A DNA stretch of 64,000 nt. It comes from Microcella sp. GTDB lineage: Bacteria; Actinomycetota; Actinomycetes; Actinomycetales; Microbacteriaceae. Under the pieces are notes generated by a model that saw only the letters and a list, made by a program, of their open reading frames with translations, ran no database searches and was not told the DNA's origin. Each line of letters opens with the position of its first letter. The stretch's first letter is position 1. The stretch spans positions 2,604,001 to 2,668,000 of the forward strand of contig NZ_CP075524.1 in the NCBI RefSeq assembly GCF_025808395.1, read 5' to 3'. The position numbers and the translations under genes are program-made. This document shows positions 54,249 to 62,579 of this stretch, piece by piece.

Positions 54249-54309
54249 CCGCTCGAGGGGAATCGAGCGGTCGGCCCGGAAATCCGGGCCTTTTCCGACC
54301 GATCGAGCG
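54249..54309 (+). promoter_or_regulatory. RNR leader with intrinsic terminator and alternative hairpins
   Basis: Hairpin 1: CCGCTCGA/TCGAGCGG (54249-54256/54263-54270). Terminator: GGCCCGG/CCGGGCC (54273-54279/54284-54290), loop AAAT, then TTTT (54291-54294). Competing stems: CGGTCGG/CCGACCG (54268-54274/54295-54301), and CGCTCGA (54250-54256) with a second TCGAGCG copy at 54303-54309. No plus-strand gene precedes it, so this looks like an attenuator within the nrd leader, about 110 nt before the start codon. Confidence 0.6.
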
Positions 54310-54401
54310 TGAGAACGCACCGATCGCAGGGCATGAGCCACCGACATCGCACGAATCACAGAGAACGCGCCGGCCGACGGTGCACGAGGGAGCAGGCACA
54401 C

Positions 54402-56831
54402 GTGAGCATCACCGTTGTCAAGCGAGATGGAACCCGCGAACCGTACGACGCCAACAAGATCAATCTGGCGATCGAACGCGCGGCCGAAGGCCTCGACGAC
54501 CAGGTCGCCTGGGTCACCCAGATCGCGAGCGAGCTCGAGCTCACGCTTTTCGACGGCATCACGACGCAGCAGCTCGACGAGGCGGTCATCCAGGTCGCCC
54601 TGCAGAACGTCAAAGACGACCCGGCGTTCGATGTCGTCGCGGCACGCCTGCTGCTCAAGACCATCTACAAGCGAGTGCTCGGCGACTACGAGAATGCGGC
54701 CGAGCTGCGTGAGCTGCACCGCGCGCACTTCGCCGACTACATTCGCCGTGGAGTCGACGAGGCTCTCCTCGACCCCCGCTTTCCCGACCTCTTCGACCTC
54801 GACGCGCTCGCCGAGGTGCTCGAGCCCGCGAGCGACGGCCTGCTGAAGTACATCGGTGTCGTCACCCTCAACAACCGCTACGGCATCAAGGCGCGCAACA
54901 ACGAACCGCTCGAGACGCCGCAGTACTTCTGGATGCGCGTGGCCATGGGCCTCTCGCTCAACGAGGCAGACCCGACCACGCACGCCATCGCGTTCTACAA
55001 GAAGATGTCGACGCTCGAATACCTCGCCGCGGGCTCCACGCTCGTCAACGCAGGCACGAGCTACCCGCAGCTGTCGAACTGCTTCGTGATGGAGATGCAA
55101 GACGACATCGAGCACATCGCGAAGAGCGTGCGCGACGTCATGTGGCTCACCAAGGGCACGGGGGGCATCGGGCTCGCCGTGACGAAGCTGCGCGCCCAGG
55201 GCTCGCCCATCCGCTCGAACAACACGACGTCGACCGGCCCGATTCCGTTCATGCACACGATCGACTCGGTGCTGCGTGCGGTGAGCCGAGGCGGCAAGAA
55301 GTTCGGTGCCCTGTGCTTCTACATGGAGAACTGGCACATGGACTTCCCCGAGTTTCTCGACCTGCGTCAGAACTCGGGCGACCCCTACCGTCGCACGCGC
55401 ACGGCGAACACCGCCGTGTGGATCAGCGACGAGTTCATGAAGCGCGTGCAGAACGACGACGACTGGTACCTCTTCGACCCGCTCGAGGTCGCCGACCTCA
55501 ACGAGCTGTACGGCAAAGACTTCTCGAAGCGCTACGCCGAGTACGTGACGATGGCCGAGCGCGGTGAACTGAACATGTTCAAGAAGATCGGTGCGCGCGA
55601 GCAGTTCAAGCAGATCCTCATCTCGCTGCAGTCGACCAGCCACCCGTGGTTGACCTGGAAAGACACGATCAACAACCGTGCCATCAACAACAACACGGGC
55701 ACGATCCACCTGTCGAATCTCTGCACCGAGATCTGCCTGCCGCAAGACCGCGACAACATCTCGGTCTGCAACCTGGCGTCGATCAACCTCTCGCAGCACT
55801 TCGTCGACGGTGGCCTCGACTGGGCCAAGATCGACGAGAGCGCGCGCCTCGCGGTGCGCCAGCTCGACAACCTCATCGACATCACCGTCTCGAGCGTCGA
55901 CGAGGCAGACCACGCGAACACCACCAACCGCGCCATCGGCCTCGGCGTCATGGGCTTCACCGACGTCGTCGAGAAGCTCGGCTTCTCGTACGACTCTGAA
56001 GAGGCCTTCGACCTCATCGACGAGATCATGGAGCACGTCTCGTACGCGGCCATCGACGAGTCGGCCGAACTGGCGAAAGAGCGCGGCTCGTACGCGAACT
56101 TCGCAGGTTCGCGCTGGTCGCAGGGCATCGTTCCGATCGACACGATCGACCTCACCGAGGCAGACCGCGGCGTCGAGGTGCAGGTGAACCGCACCACCCG
56201 CCTCGACTGGGATGCCCTGCGCGAGAAGGTCAAGGGCGGCATGCGCAACGCGACCCTCATGGCCATCGCACCCACGGCGTCCATCGGGCTCGTCGCCGGA
56301 ACGACGCCGGGGCTCGACCCGCAGTTCTCGCAGATCTTCAGCCGGTCGACGAGCTCGGGCAAGTTTCTCGAGGTCAACCGCAACCTGGTCACCGCGCTGC
56401 AGTCGCACGGGCTGTGGGAGAAGGTGCGCGAAGACATCTTGCGCAGCCAGGGCGACATTCAGGGCATCGCCGCGATTCCTGACGAGATCAAGGCCGCCTA
56501 CAAGACGAGCTTCCAGCTCTCGCCCTACGCCTTCCTCGAAGTGGCGGCGCGTGCACAGAAGTGGATCGACCAGGCCATCAGCCGCAACATGTACCTCGAG
56601 ACGCGCGACGTCGACGACATGATCGACATCTACACCTCTGCGTGGAAGAAGGGCGTCAAGACCACCTACTACCTGCACATGAAGCCGCGGCACACCGCCG
56701 AGCAGTCGACCGTCAAGGTGAACAAGGCCGAGGCGATCAATGCCAGCTCGACGTCGGCACCGGCCACGACAGGCGCCGCGCCCGCGCGCAAGGGCTTCGG
56801 CTTCGGCGGCGCCGCGAAGGCAGCGGAGTGA
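54402..56831 (+). CDS. nrdA: ribonucleoside-diphosphate reductase large subunit, lacking the C-terminal cysteine pair
   Basis: 809 residues from GTG 54402, with GAGGGAG upstream. N-terminal ATP cone (about 1-95: ITVVKRDGTREPYDANKINLAIERA). Active-site cysteines Cys227 (LSNCFV), thiyl-radical Cys441 in NLCTEICLP with Asn439 and Glu443, and Cys456 (SVCNLASINL). The chain ends in an Ala/Gly-rich linker (RKGFGFGGAAKAAE). It has no cysteine near its C-terminus, although class I large subunits normally carry a redox pair there for thioredoxin-driven re-reduction. The missing pair is found in an overlapping ORF (56828-56926). Operon with nrdB. Confidence 0.95.
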   Translation: MSITVVKRDGTREPYDANKINLAIERAAEGLDDQVAWVTQIASELELTLFDGITTQQLDEAVIQVALQNVKDDPAFDVVAARLLLKTIYKRVLGDYENAAELRELHRAHFADYIRRGVDEALLDPRFPDLFDLDALAEVLEPASDGLLKYIGVVTLNNRYGIKARNNEPLETPQYFWMRVAMGLSLNEADPTTHAIAFYKKMSTLEYLAAGSTLVNAGTSYPQLSNCFVMEMQDDIEHIAKSVRDVMWLTKGTGGIGLAVTKLRAQGSPIRSNNTTSTGPIPFMHTIDSVLRAVSRGGKKFGALCFYMENWHMDFPEFLDLRQNSGDPYRRTRTANTAVWISDEFMKRVQNDDDWYLFDPLEVADLNELYGKDFSKRYAEYVTMAERGELNMFKKIGAREQFKQILISLQSTSHPWLTWKDTINNRAINNNTGTIHLSNLCTEICLPQDRDNISVCNLASINLSQHFVDGGLDWAKIDESARLAVRQLDNLIDITVSSVDEADHANTTNRAIGLGVMGFTDVVEKLGFSYDSEEAFDLIDEIMEHVSYAAIDESAELAKERGSYANFAGSRWSQGIVPIDTIDLTEADRGVEVQVNRTTRLDWDALREKVKGGMRNATLMAIAPTASIGLVAGTTPGLDPQFSQIFSRSTSSGKFLEVNRNLVTALQSHGLWEKVREDILRSQGDIQGIAAIPDEIKAAYKTSFQLSPYAFLEVAARAQKWIDQAISRNMYLETRDVDDMIDIYTSAWKKGVKTTYYLHMKPRHTAEQSTVKVNKAEAINASSTSAPATTGAAPARKGFGFGGAAKAAE

Positions 56832-56926
56832 CACTGATGAACCCCACGCAGACGAGCACCACCATCGCCCAGTACGAGGTTCCGATCGACCCCATGGACG
56901 AGTTGCACTGCGAGAGCTGCCAGTAG
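56828..56926 (+). CDS. 32-residue peptide carrying the RNR C-terminal redox tail (CxxC)
   Basis: Starts with GTG 56828, overlapping the nrdA stop by 4 nt (GTGA), the same arrangement as other coupled genes here; ATG 56837 is an alternative. The peptide ends YEVPIDPMDELHCESCQ, exactly the kind of acidic linker plus CxxC plus last residue found at the C-terminus of RNR large subunits (Cys28 and Cys31). It lies in the -1 frame relative to nrdA. No slippery heptamer was seen at the junction. Either the tail works in trans, or it is joined by frameshifting, or the sequence has an indel here. Confidence 0.7.
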   Translation: MTLMNPTQTSTTIAQYEVPIDPMDELHCESCQ

Positions 56927-56992
56927 GCAGCGCTCGCCATCCACCCCACTTCCCCTATCCCGCACCACCCACGAGAAAGACGCACAACGACA

Positions 56993-57973
56993 ATGGGAAT
57001 CCTCGGAACCGGAATTCAAGAGGGCCTGCTCCTCAAGCCGGTCACCTACAAGTGGGCCATGGACCTCTACGACCAGGCTGTCGCGAACACCTGGTTTCCG
57101 AATGAGATCCAGCTCGGCGAAGACATCGCCGACTTCAAGAAGATGACCGACGAAGAGCGTCACGCCATCACCTTCTTGATGAGCTACTTCAACCCGAATG
57201 AGCTGCTCGTCAACAAGGCGCTCGCTTTCGGCGTCTACCCCTACATCAATGCTCCCGAGGCGCACCTCTACCTCGCGAAGCAGATGTGGGAAGAAGCGAA
57301 CCACTGCATGAGCTTCGAGTACGTGCTCGAGACCTTTCCGATCGACCGCGCCGCGGCCTACGACAGCCACGTCACCGTGCCGTCGATGGCGCGCAAAGAG
57401 GAGTTCGAGGTCAAGTTCATCACGCGCATGACGCAAGACACCCTCGACATCACGACCACCGAGGGCAAGCAAGACTTCATCCGCAACCTCGTGGCCTACA
57501 ACGTGATTCTCGAGGGCATCTGGTTCTACAGCGGCTTCATGGTCGCCCTGTCGTTCCGCCAGCGCAATCTGCTGCGCAACTTCGGTTCGCTCGTCGACTG
57601 GATCGTGCGCGACGAGAGCCTGCACCTCAAGTTCGGTATCAACCTGATTCTGACGGTGCTCGAAGAGAACCCTGACCTGCAGACGCCGGAGTTCGCCGCC
57701 GAGATTCGCCAGATGATTCTTGACGCCGTCGAGATGGAAGAGCAGTACAACCACGACTTGCTGCCCAACGGCATCTTGGGGTTGAACGCCAACTACATCA
57801 ACCAGTACGTCAAGTACCTGGCTGACCGCCGCCTCGAAGAGCTCGGCTTCGACACCGAGTACAACGTGTCGAACCCGGCCAAGTGGATGGCGACCGCCAA
57901 CGACACCCTGCAGCTCGTCAACTTCTTTGAGTCGACGAACACCTCCTACGAGGTCAACGCCAAGCAGGGCTAG
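56993..57973 (+). CDS. nrdB: ribonucleoside-diphosphate reductase small subunit, class Ic type
   Basis: 326 residues. Ferritin-like R2 protein with metal ligands Glu70, Glu101, His104, Glu174, Glu208 and His211 (WEEANHCMSFEYV and RDESLHLKFG). The position of the radical tyrosine (four residues after His104) is Phe108, and the first ligand is Glu instead of Asp. Both are hallmarks of the class Ic (Chlamydia-type) subunits that use a Mn(IV)/Fe(III) centre instead of a tyrosyl radical. Partner of the NrdA at 54402. Confidence 0.94.
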   Translation: MGILGTGIQEGLLLKPVTYKWAMDLYDQAVANTWFPNEIQLGEDIADFKKMTDEERHAITFLMSYFNPNELLVNKALAFGVYPYINAPEAHLYLAKQMWEEANHCMSFEYVLETFPIDRAAAYDSHVTVPSMARKEEFEVKFITRMTQDTLDITTTEGKQDFIRNLVAYNVILEGIWFYSGFMVALSFRQRNLLRNFGSLVDWIVRDESLHLKFGINLILTVLEENPDLQTPEFAAEIRQMILDAVEMEEQYNHDLLPNGILGLNANYINQYVKYLADRRLEELGFDTEYNVSNPAKWMATANDTLQLVNFFESTNTSYEVNAKQG

Positions 57974-57977
57974 GTCG

Positions 57978-57983
57978 TACGAT
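57978..57983 (+). promoter_or_regulatory. -10 element for leaderless amidohydrolase gene
   Basis: TACGAT with a 7-nt gap to GTG 57991. Confidence 0.5.
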
Positions 57984-57990
57984 CGCTCGT

Positions 57991-59721
57991 GTGACTCAGA
58001 TCTCGCGCCCCGAGCCCCCCGCCGACACCCTCTTCACCGGAGGAGTCGTCTACCGGGGGCCGGGGCGCGACGCTGTTCCTTCTGCCCTGCAGGTCGCCGT
58101 CGTTGACGGCCGCATCGCGGCAGTGGATGCTGACCTCGGTGCATGGCGCGGGCCGGCCACCGAGGTGGTTGATCTGGCGGGCGGGATGCTGCACGCGGGT
58201 TTCATCGACGCGCACCTCCACCCCATCCAGGGCGGGCTCGAACGGCTCGGGTGTGATCTGAGCGAGGGCGCTTCGGCGCAGGACTACGCCAGGCTTATTG
58301 CCGACTACGCGCAGCTCAACCCGCCCCGGGGTTGCGACGCCTCGCGTGCGTGGATCACCGGCGGCGGCTGGTCGATGAGCGCGTTCGCTGGCGGCACGCC
58401 GAGCGCCGCCGAGCTCGACGCGATCGAGGCCATCCGCCCCGTCTTCCTCTACAACCGCGACCACCACGGCGCCTGGGCCAACTCGGCCGCGCTCGCCCTC
58501 GCGGGTATCACGGCCGCGACCCCCGACCCGGCCGACGGCCGCATTGAGCGACTACCCGACGGTTCACCGCAGGGAACGCTGCACGAGGGCGCTACCGCGC
58601 TCGTGGCTGCCGTCGCACCGTCACCGACGCCTGACCACGAATACGCCGCCCTGCTCGAAGCCCAGAGCTACGCCCACAGTCTCGGCATCACGGCATGGCA
58701 AGACGCGATCGTGGGCGATTACTTCGGCGCGAGTGACACCGCACTGGTCTACCGCCGCGCGCTCGCCGAGGGGCGCTTGACGGCCGATGTCGTCGGTGCG
58801 CTGTGGTGGGACCGCAACCGTGGCATCGAGCAGGTGCCCGACCTCGTGGCGAAGCGAGATAAGCACGCGAGTGAGCTCGGCGCAGCATCCCGCTTTCGCC
58901 TCACAGCGGTGAAGATCATGGCCGACGGCGTGCCCGAGAACGGCACCGCCTCGATGCTGAAGCCGTACCTCGGCGCTTTCGCAGAGGGCGAGCACCCGCT
59001 CGGCATCCCGTTCGTGGGCGGCCGGGCGCTCATCGATGCGATCGTCGCCCTCGACGCCGCGGGGTTCTCGGCGCACGTGCACGCCATCGGAGATCGTGCG
59101 GTGCGCGACACTCTCGACGGTTTCGCGGCGGCGCGCGAGGCGAACGGGTGGTCGACGCCGGGGCGTCACCACATCGCGCACGTGCAGTTCGTGCACCCCG
59201 ACGACGTGGCGCGCTTCGCGGCGCTCGGTGTGACGGCCAACATCCAGGCGCTGTGGGCCTGCTACGAGCCCCAGTTGCGTGAACTCACCGCGCCCGTGGT
59301 CGGCCCCGAGCGGGTGGGGCACCAGTACCCCTTCGCGAGCATCCACCGCACTGCGCCGACGGATGTTCGCCCGCGGCTGTGCGCCGGCAGCGACTGGCCC
59401 GTCTCGACGCCCGACCCGTGGGCGGCGATTCATGTCGCGGTCAATCGGCAGTTGCCCGCCGACGACCCCGAGCACGACCCCGAACCGTTGCTCGCGCACG
59501 AGGCGCTCACCCTCGCCGAGGCGCTCGACGCTTACACCGCGGGTTCGGCGTTCATCAACGGGCGGGGGCCGGGTGACTCCGAGGTCTCCGGCGTGATCGA
59601 GGTTGGGGCCGTCGCCGACCTGGCCGCGACCGACCGCGACCCGTTCGCGGGGCTCGCAGCGAGCATCCACGCGACCAAGAATGTCGGCACCTGGGTGGCC
59701 GGGCGGCGAGTGTTCGGGTGA
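57991..59721 (+). CDS. amidohydrolase family protein (YtcJ-like)
   Basis: 576 residues from GTG 57991. Metal-dependent amidohydrolase of the amidohydro-3/YtcJ group: GFIDAHLHPIQGG (HxH), FSAHVHAIGDRAV, HIAHVQFVHPDDV and CAGSDWPVSTPDPW, and a C-terminal composite domain (GVIEVGAVADLAATDRDPF). It hydrolyses amide-type bonds; substrate unknown. Last gene of the host-like region before the metal-resistance cassette. Confidence 0.92.
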   Translation: MTQISRPEPPADTLFTGGVVYRGPGRDAVPSALQVAVVDGRIAAVDADLGAWRGPATEVVDLAGGMLHAGFIDAHLHPIQGGLERLGCDLSEGASAQDYARLIADYAQLNPPRGCDASRAWITGGGWSMSAFAGGTPSAAELDAIEAIRPVFLYNRDHHGAWANSAALALAGITAATPDPADGRIERLPDGSPQGTLHEGATALVAAVAPSPTPDHEYAALLEAQSYAHSLGITAWQDAIVGDYFGASDTALVYRRALAEGRLTADVVGALWWDRNRGIEQVPDLVAKRDKHASELGAASRFRLTAVKIMADGVPENGTASMLKPYLGAFAEGEHPLGIPFVGGRALIDAIVALDAAGFSAHVHAIGDRAVRDTLDGFAAAREANGWSTPGRHHIAHVQFVHPDDVARFAALGVTANIQALWACYEPQLRELTAPVVGPERVGHQYPFASIHRTAPTDVRPRLCAGSDWPVSTPDPWAAIHVAVNRQLPADDPEHDPEPLLAHEALTLAEALDAYTAGSAFINGRGPGDSEVSGVIEVGAVADLAATDRDPFAGLAASIHATKNVGTWVAGRRVFG

Positions 59722-60013
59722 ATGGCAAGGCAACCGGTGCGCGCAAGACGACTCGTCTCTGCGGGCAGTGAAGTAATCGCGCTTATTCTGGTCGGGCCAT
59801 TGAGCCTTACCTCGATGCGCCCGAGGCTCAACGGAACGCAAGTGCGGCCCCGTTTCTGTTGCGCTATTGAGCCGTTTCCTGCGCGGCGGTGCCGGTGTGT
59901 AAGTAGGCGGAAGTCGGCACGCGGCTGAGGCTCACAAGTCGTGTCTCACTGCTCGGAGATTTGAGAGTGCCTTCTGAGACTCGACGCCCGGGCGTGTCGT
60001 CGCCTCAGCGGGC

Positions 60014-60043
60014 GGTCTCAGTAGACGATCGTTTTCGAGACAA
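60014..60043. repeat. imperfect dyad resembling a serine-recombinase crossover site
   Basis: Arms beginning GTCTC (60015-60019) and its complement GAGAC (60037-60041) surround a central AT (60028-60029) within ACGATCGT. The inner sequences of the arms are similar, with a one-base offset. It resembles resolvase subsites left at transposon borders, but no recombinase gene is present in the window. Confidence 0.3.
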
Positions 60044-60293
60044 CTTGACTTTGGCTTCGTGAGCCCGGCTATTGGGCACGATTCTTCAGGGTCTGAACGG
60101 CGATGTCCATATCAGAGGCCACAAGGGGGGTCCCGAAAGCGCGTGCGAAAATGGGGAATGTTGCCCGCGGTGAGAATCCGCACATTCGATGCCGGCCTCA
60201 CGAGTAGCGCCGATTTCTGCCGAGTCGTGTATTCGCGAGAAATCGTTAGCTTTGTCACTTGCTGGTCGAGCGATAATTGATCAGCGGGTGCTG

Positions 60294-60299
60294 TATAGT
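60294..60299 (+). promoter_or_regulatory. -10 element for leaderless cmtR
   Basis: TATAGT with a 7-nt gap to ATG 60307, no Shine-Dalgarno. Confidence 0.6.
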
Positions 60300-60306
60300 T
60301 CAGTGC

Positions 60307-60666
60307 ATGCTGACTATTGCTTCACGCCTCAACGTCATGAACCGGCTCGGCCGGGCAATGGCGGATCCGACTCGTTCCCGGATCCTGATGGCGCTACTCG
60401 GAGGACCGAGCTACCCAGCTGTGCTCTCGCGCGAGCTGGAGCTGACACGCTCGAACGTTTCGAACCATCTGACCTGCCTCCGTGATTGCGGGATAGTGGT
60501 CGCTGAGCCGGAGGGCCGGCAGACGCGGTACGAGATCGCTGACCCGCATCTTGCGGCTGCGCTCGTCGCGCTCGTGGATGTGACGCTGGCGGTCGATGAG
60601 CACGCGCCGTGTGTGGACTCGTCGTGCACGGTGCCGGGCTGCTGCGGTACAGGGGCGGACGCGTGA
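60307..60666 (+). CDS. cmtR: CmtR-type ArsR/SmtB cadmium/lead sensor
   Basis: 119 residues from ATG 60307. Closely resembles mycobacterial CmtR: RLGRAMADPTRSRILMALLGGPSYP and LTRSNVSNHLTCLRDCGIVVAEPEGRQTRYEIAD. The three metal-binding cysteines Cys57, Cys61 and Cys102 are in the same numbered positions as in CmtR. Extra cysteines follow (Cys107, 112, 113). It should repress the cassette and release DNA on binding Cd(II) or Pb(II). Overlaps the ATPase gene by 4 nt. Confidence 0.93.
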   Translation: MLTIASRLNVMNRLGRAMADPTRSRILMALLGGPSYPAVLSRELELTRSNVSNHLTCLRDCGIVVAEPEGRQTRYEIADPHLAAALVALVDVTLAVDEHAPCVDSSCTVPGCCGTGADA

Positions 60667-62579
60667 GCGCGGCGTGTAGCTGCGAGCACGAGCCTGCCAC
60701 TGCGGCGGAGGATGAGACCGAAGAGGTGGAGCGGCCCTGGTGGAGGGACCGTCGGATCATGGTGCCGGTCTTCTCCGGTGTCGCGTTCCTGGCTGGTCTG
60801 ATCCTTGAATGGTCCGGGCTCGAGATCCCGGCGCTCGTACTGTTCTGGATCGGCCTGCTGCTGGGCGCGTCGACGTTCACTCCTGGCGCGATTCGGAAGC
60901 TGTTCAAGGGCAAGCTCGGGATCGGGCTGCTGATGACGATCAGCGCGATCGGCGCGGTCATCCTCGGCTATGTGGAGGAGGCCGCTGCTCTGGCGTTCTT
61001 GTACTCGATTGCTGAGGCGCTTGAGGACAAGGCGATGGACCGTGCCCGTGGCGGCCTGCGGGCGCTGCTGAAGCTCGTGCCGGAGACGGCGACCGTGCTG
61101 CAGAGCGGCGTCTCTGCGCAGGTGCCGGCGAGGGAGTTGACGGTCGGCCAGGTCATGGTGGTCCGCCCGGGCGAACGGATCGCAACCGACGGGATCGTCC
61201 GCTCTGGCCGCTCAAGCCTGGACACCTCGGCGATCACCGGGGAGTCGATCCCCGTCGAGGTCGAGCCCGGGGACGCGGTGTCGGCCGGCGCGATTAACAG
61301 CTCCGGCGTGCTGGAGGTCGAGGCGACCGCGGCCGGTACCGATAACTCGCTTACGACGATCGTGGAGTTGGTCGAGAAAGCGCAGACGGAGAAGGGCGAG
61401 CGTGCGCGTCTCGCGGACCGGATCGCCCGCCCGCTCGTACCCGGTGTGCTGATTCTCGCAGCGCTCGTCGCGATCATTGGGTCACTGCTGGGCGACCCGG
61501 AGGTATGGATCACTCGTGCGCTCGTCGTGCTGGTAGCGGCCTCTCCGTGCGCGCTGGCGATCTCGGTGCCGTTGACCGTCGTTGCCGCGATCGGCGCGGC
61601 GAGCAAGTTCGGCGTGATCATCAAGTCCGGCGCGGTCTTCGAGCGCTTCGGCACGGTCCGGCACGTCGCGGTCGACAAGACCGGCACCCTGACCCGTAAC
61701 GAGCCCGCGGTCACCGCGGTCCTCACTGCGAACGGCATTGCCGAGGAGCAGGCGCTGGCTTGGGCGGCGGCTCTGGAGCAGCACAGCACGCATCCCCTTG
61801 CGGCGGCGATCACCGCTGCAGCCCCGGGTGTTCCCGTGGCCGCGGATGTGACCGAGCAGGCCGGGCACGGCATCGACGGCACCGTCGATGGCGCTCGTAT
61901 CACGGTCGGCAGCCCCCGCTGGCTCGACGCCGGCGAGCTCGGCGACCGGGTTGCAGGGCTTGAGGAGCAGGGCATGACTGTCGTGATCGTGCACCGCGAC
62001 GAGGCACCGGTCGCGGCGATCGGCGTCCGCGACGAGCTGCGTCCGGAAGTCCCCGAGGTGGTCCGCACGCTTGCGGATCAGGGCGTCGGCATGACGATGC
62101 TCACCGGGGACAACGCCCGCACCGCTCGTGCGCTGGCTGCGCAGGCCGGGATCGCTGATGTGCGCGCGGAGCTGCGCCCTGAGGACAAGGCGACCGCGAT
62201 CGGCGAGTTGTCGAAGGCGGGATCGGTCGCGATGATCGGTGACGGCATCAACGACGCCCCGGCCCTGGCGTCCGCGGACATCGGCATCGCGATGGGAGCG
62301 ACCGGCTCCGATGCGGCGATCGAGTCTGCGGACGTGGCCTTCACGGGTCATGATCTGCGGCTCATCCCGCGGGCGTTCGATCACGCGCGGCGGGGCCGGC
62401 GGATCATCAACCAGAACATCATCCTGTCCCTGCTGATCATCACCGCACTGCTCCCGCTCGCGCTCTTCGGGGTCCTGGGGCTCGCGGCTGTCGTCCTGGT
62501 CCACGAGGTCGCGGAGGTCATCGTGATCCTCAACGGCCTGCGCGCCGCACGCACCCGCACACCACGAATGGAAAGCTGA
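60663..62579 (+). CDS. heavy-metal P1B-type ATPase (CtpG/CadA-like)
   Basis: 638 residues from GTG 60663. N-terminus has a short Cys/His motif (CSCEHE) instead of a full HMA domain. Motifs: ITGESIPVE, membrane SPC (AASPCALAI), phosphorylation Asp in DKTGTLT, STHPLAAAI, MLTGDNARTA, GDGINDAPAL and a final helix with HEVAEVIVILNGLRA. SPC instead of CPC is usually seen in the Co/other-metal subgroup P1B-4. The CmtR partner points to Cd/Pb, so the exported metal is not certain. It pumps metal ions out of the cytoplasm. Confidence 0.9.
   Translation: MSAACSCEHEPATAAEDETEEVERPWWRDRRIMVPVFSGVAFLAGLILEWSGLEIPALVLFWIGLLLGASTFTPGAIRKLFKGKLGIGLLMTISAIGAVILGYVEEAAALAFLYSIAEALEDKAMDRARGGLRALLKLVPETATVLQSGVSAQVPARELTVGQVMVVRPGERIATDGIVRSGRSSLDTSAITGESIPVEVEPGDAVSAGAINSSGVLEVEATAAGTDNSLTTIVELVEKAQTEKGERARLADRIARPLVPGVLILAALVAIIGSLLGDPEVWITRALVVLVAASPCALAISVPLTVVAAIGAASKFGVIIKSGAVFERFGTVRHVAVDKTGTLTRNEPAVTAVLTANGIAEEQALAWAAALEQHSTHPLAAAITAAAPGVPVAADVTEQAGHGIDGTVDGARITVGSPRWLDAGELGDRVAGLEEQGMTVVIVHRDEAPVAAIGVRDELRPEVPEVVRTLADQGVGMTMLTGDNARTARALAAQAGIADVRAELRPEDKATAIGELSKAGSVAMIGDGINDAPALASADIGIAMGATGSDAAIESADVAFTGHDLRLIPRAFDHARRGRRIINQNIILSLLIITALLPLALFGVLGLAAVVLVHEVAEVIVILNGLRAARTRTPRMES

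Larger units (their letters stand above)
59722..60306. other. 585-bp gene-free stretch, probable junction of an acquired cassette
   Basis: No convincing ORF in any frame. It contains a hairpin TTGAGCCT/AGGCTCAA (59800-59807/59824-59831), further copies of the TGAGCC motif, and a recombinase-like dyad at 60014-60043. Base composition is less GC-rich towards 60300. Codon style changes from the amidohydrolase to the cassette that follows. Confidence 0.5.

Noticed and set aside
54222..56834. 870-codon open frame antisense to nrdA
   Set aside because: It is a mirror of the strongly biased codon use of nrdA. The translated product is a low-complexity Arg/Val/Leu/Asp mix without motifs, while the sense frame is a clear RNR.
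56790..56840. Programmed -1 frameshift joining nrdA to the CESCQ tail
   Set aside because: No slippery heptamer or obvious stimulatory hairpin at the junction; the GTGA overlap fits coupled translation better. Kept only as an alternative explanation.
59722..59928. Small 68-codon frame after the amidohydrolase
   Set aside because: Arg-rich product without motifs, no ribosome site or leaderless -10, and it runs through a strong hairpin.
60252..60282. TTGTCA or TTGATC as -35 for the cmtR promoter
   Set aside because: Distances to TATAGT (60294-60299) are 36 and 11 nt, neither acceptable; only the -10 is reported.
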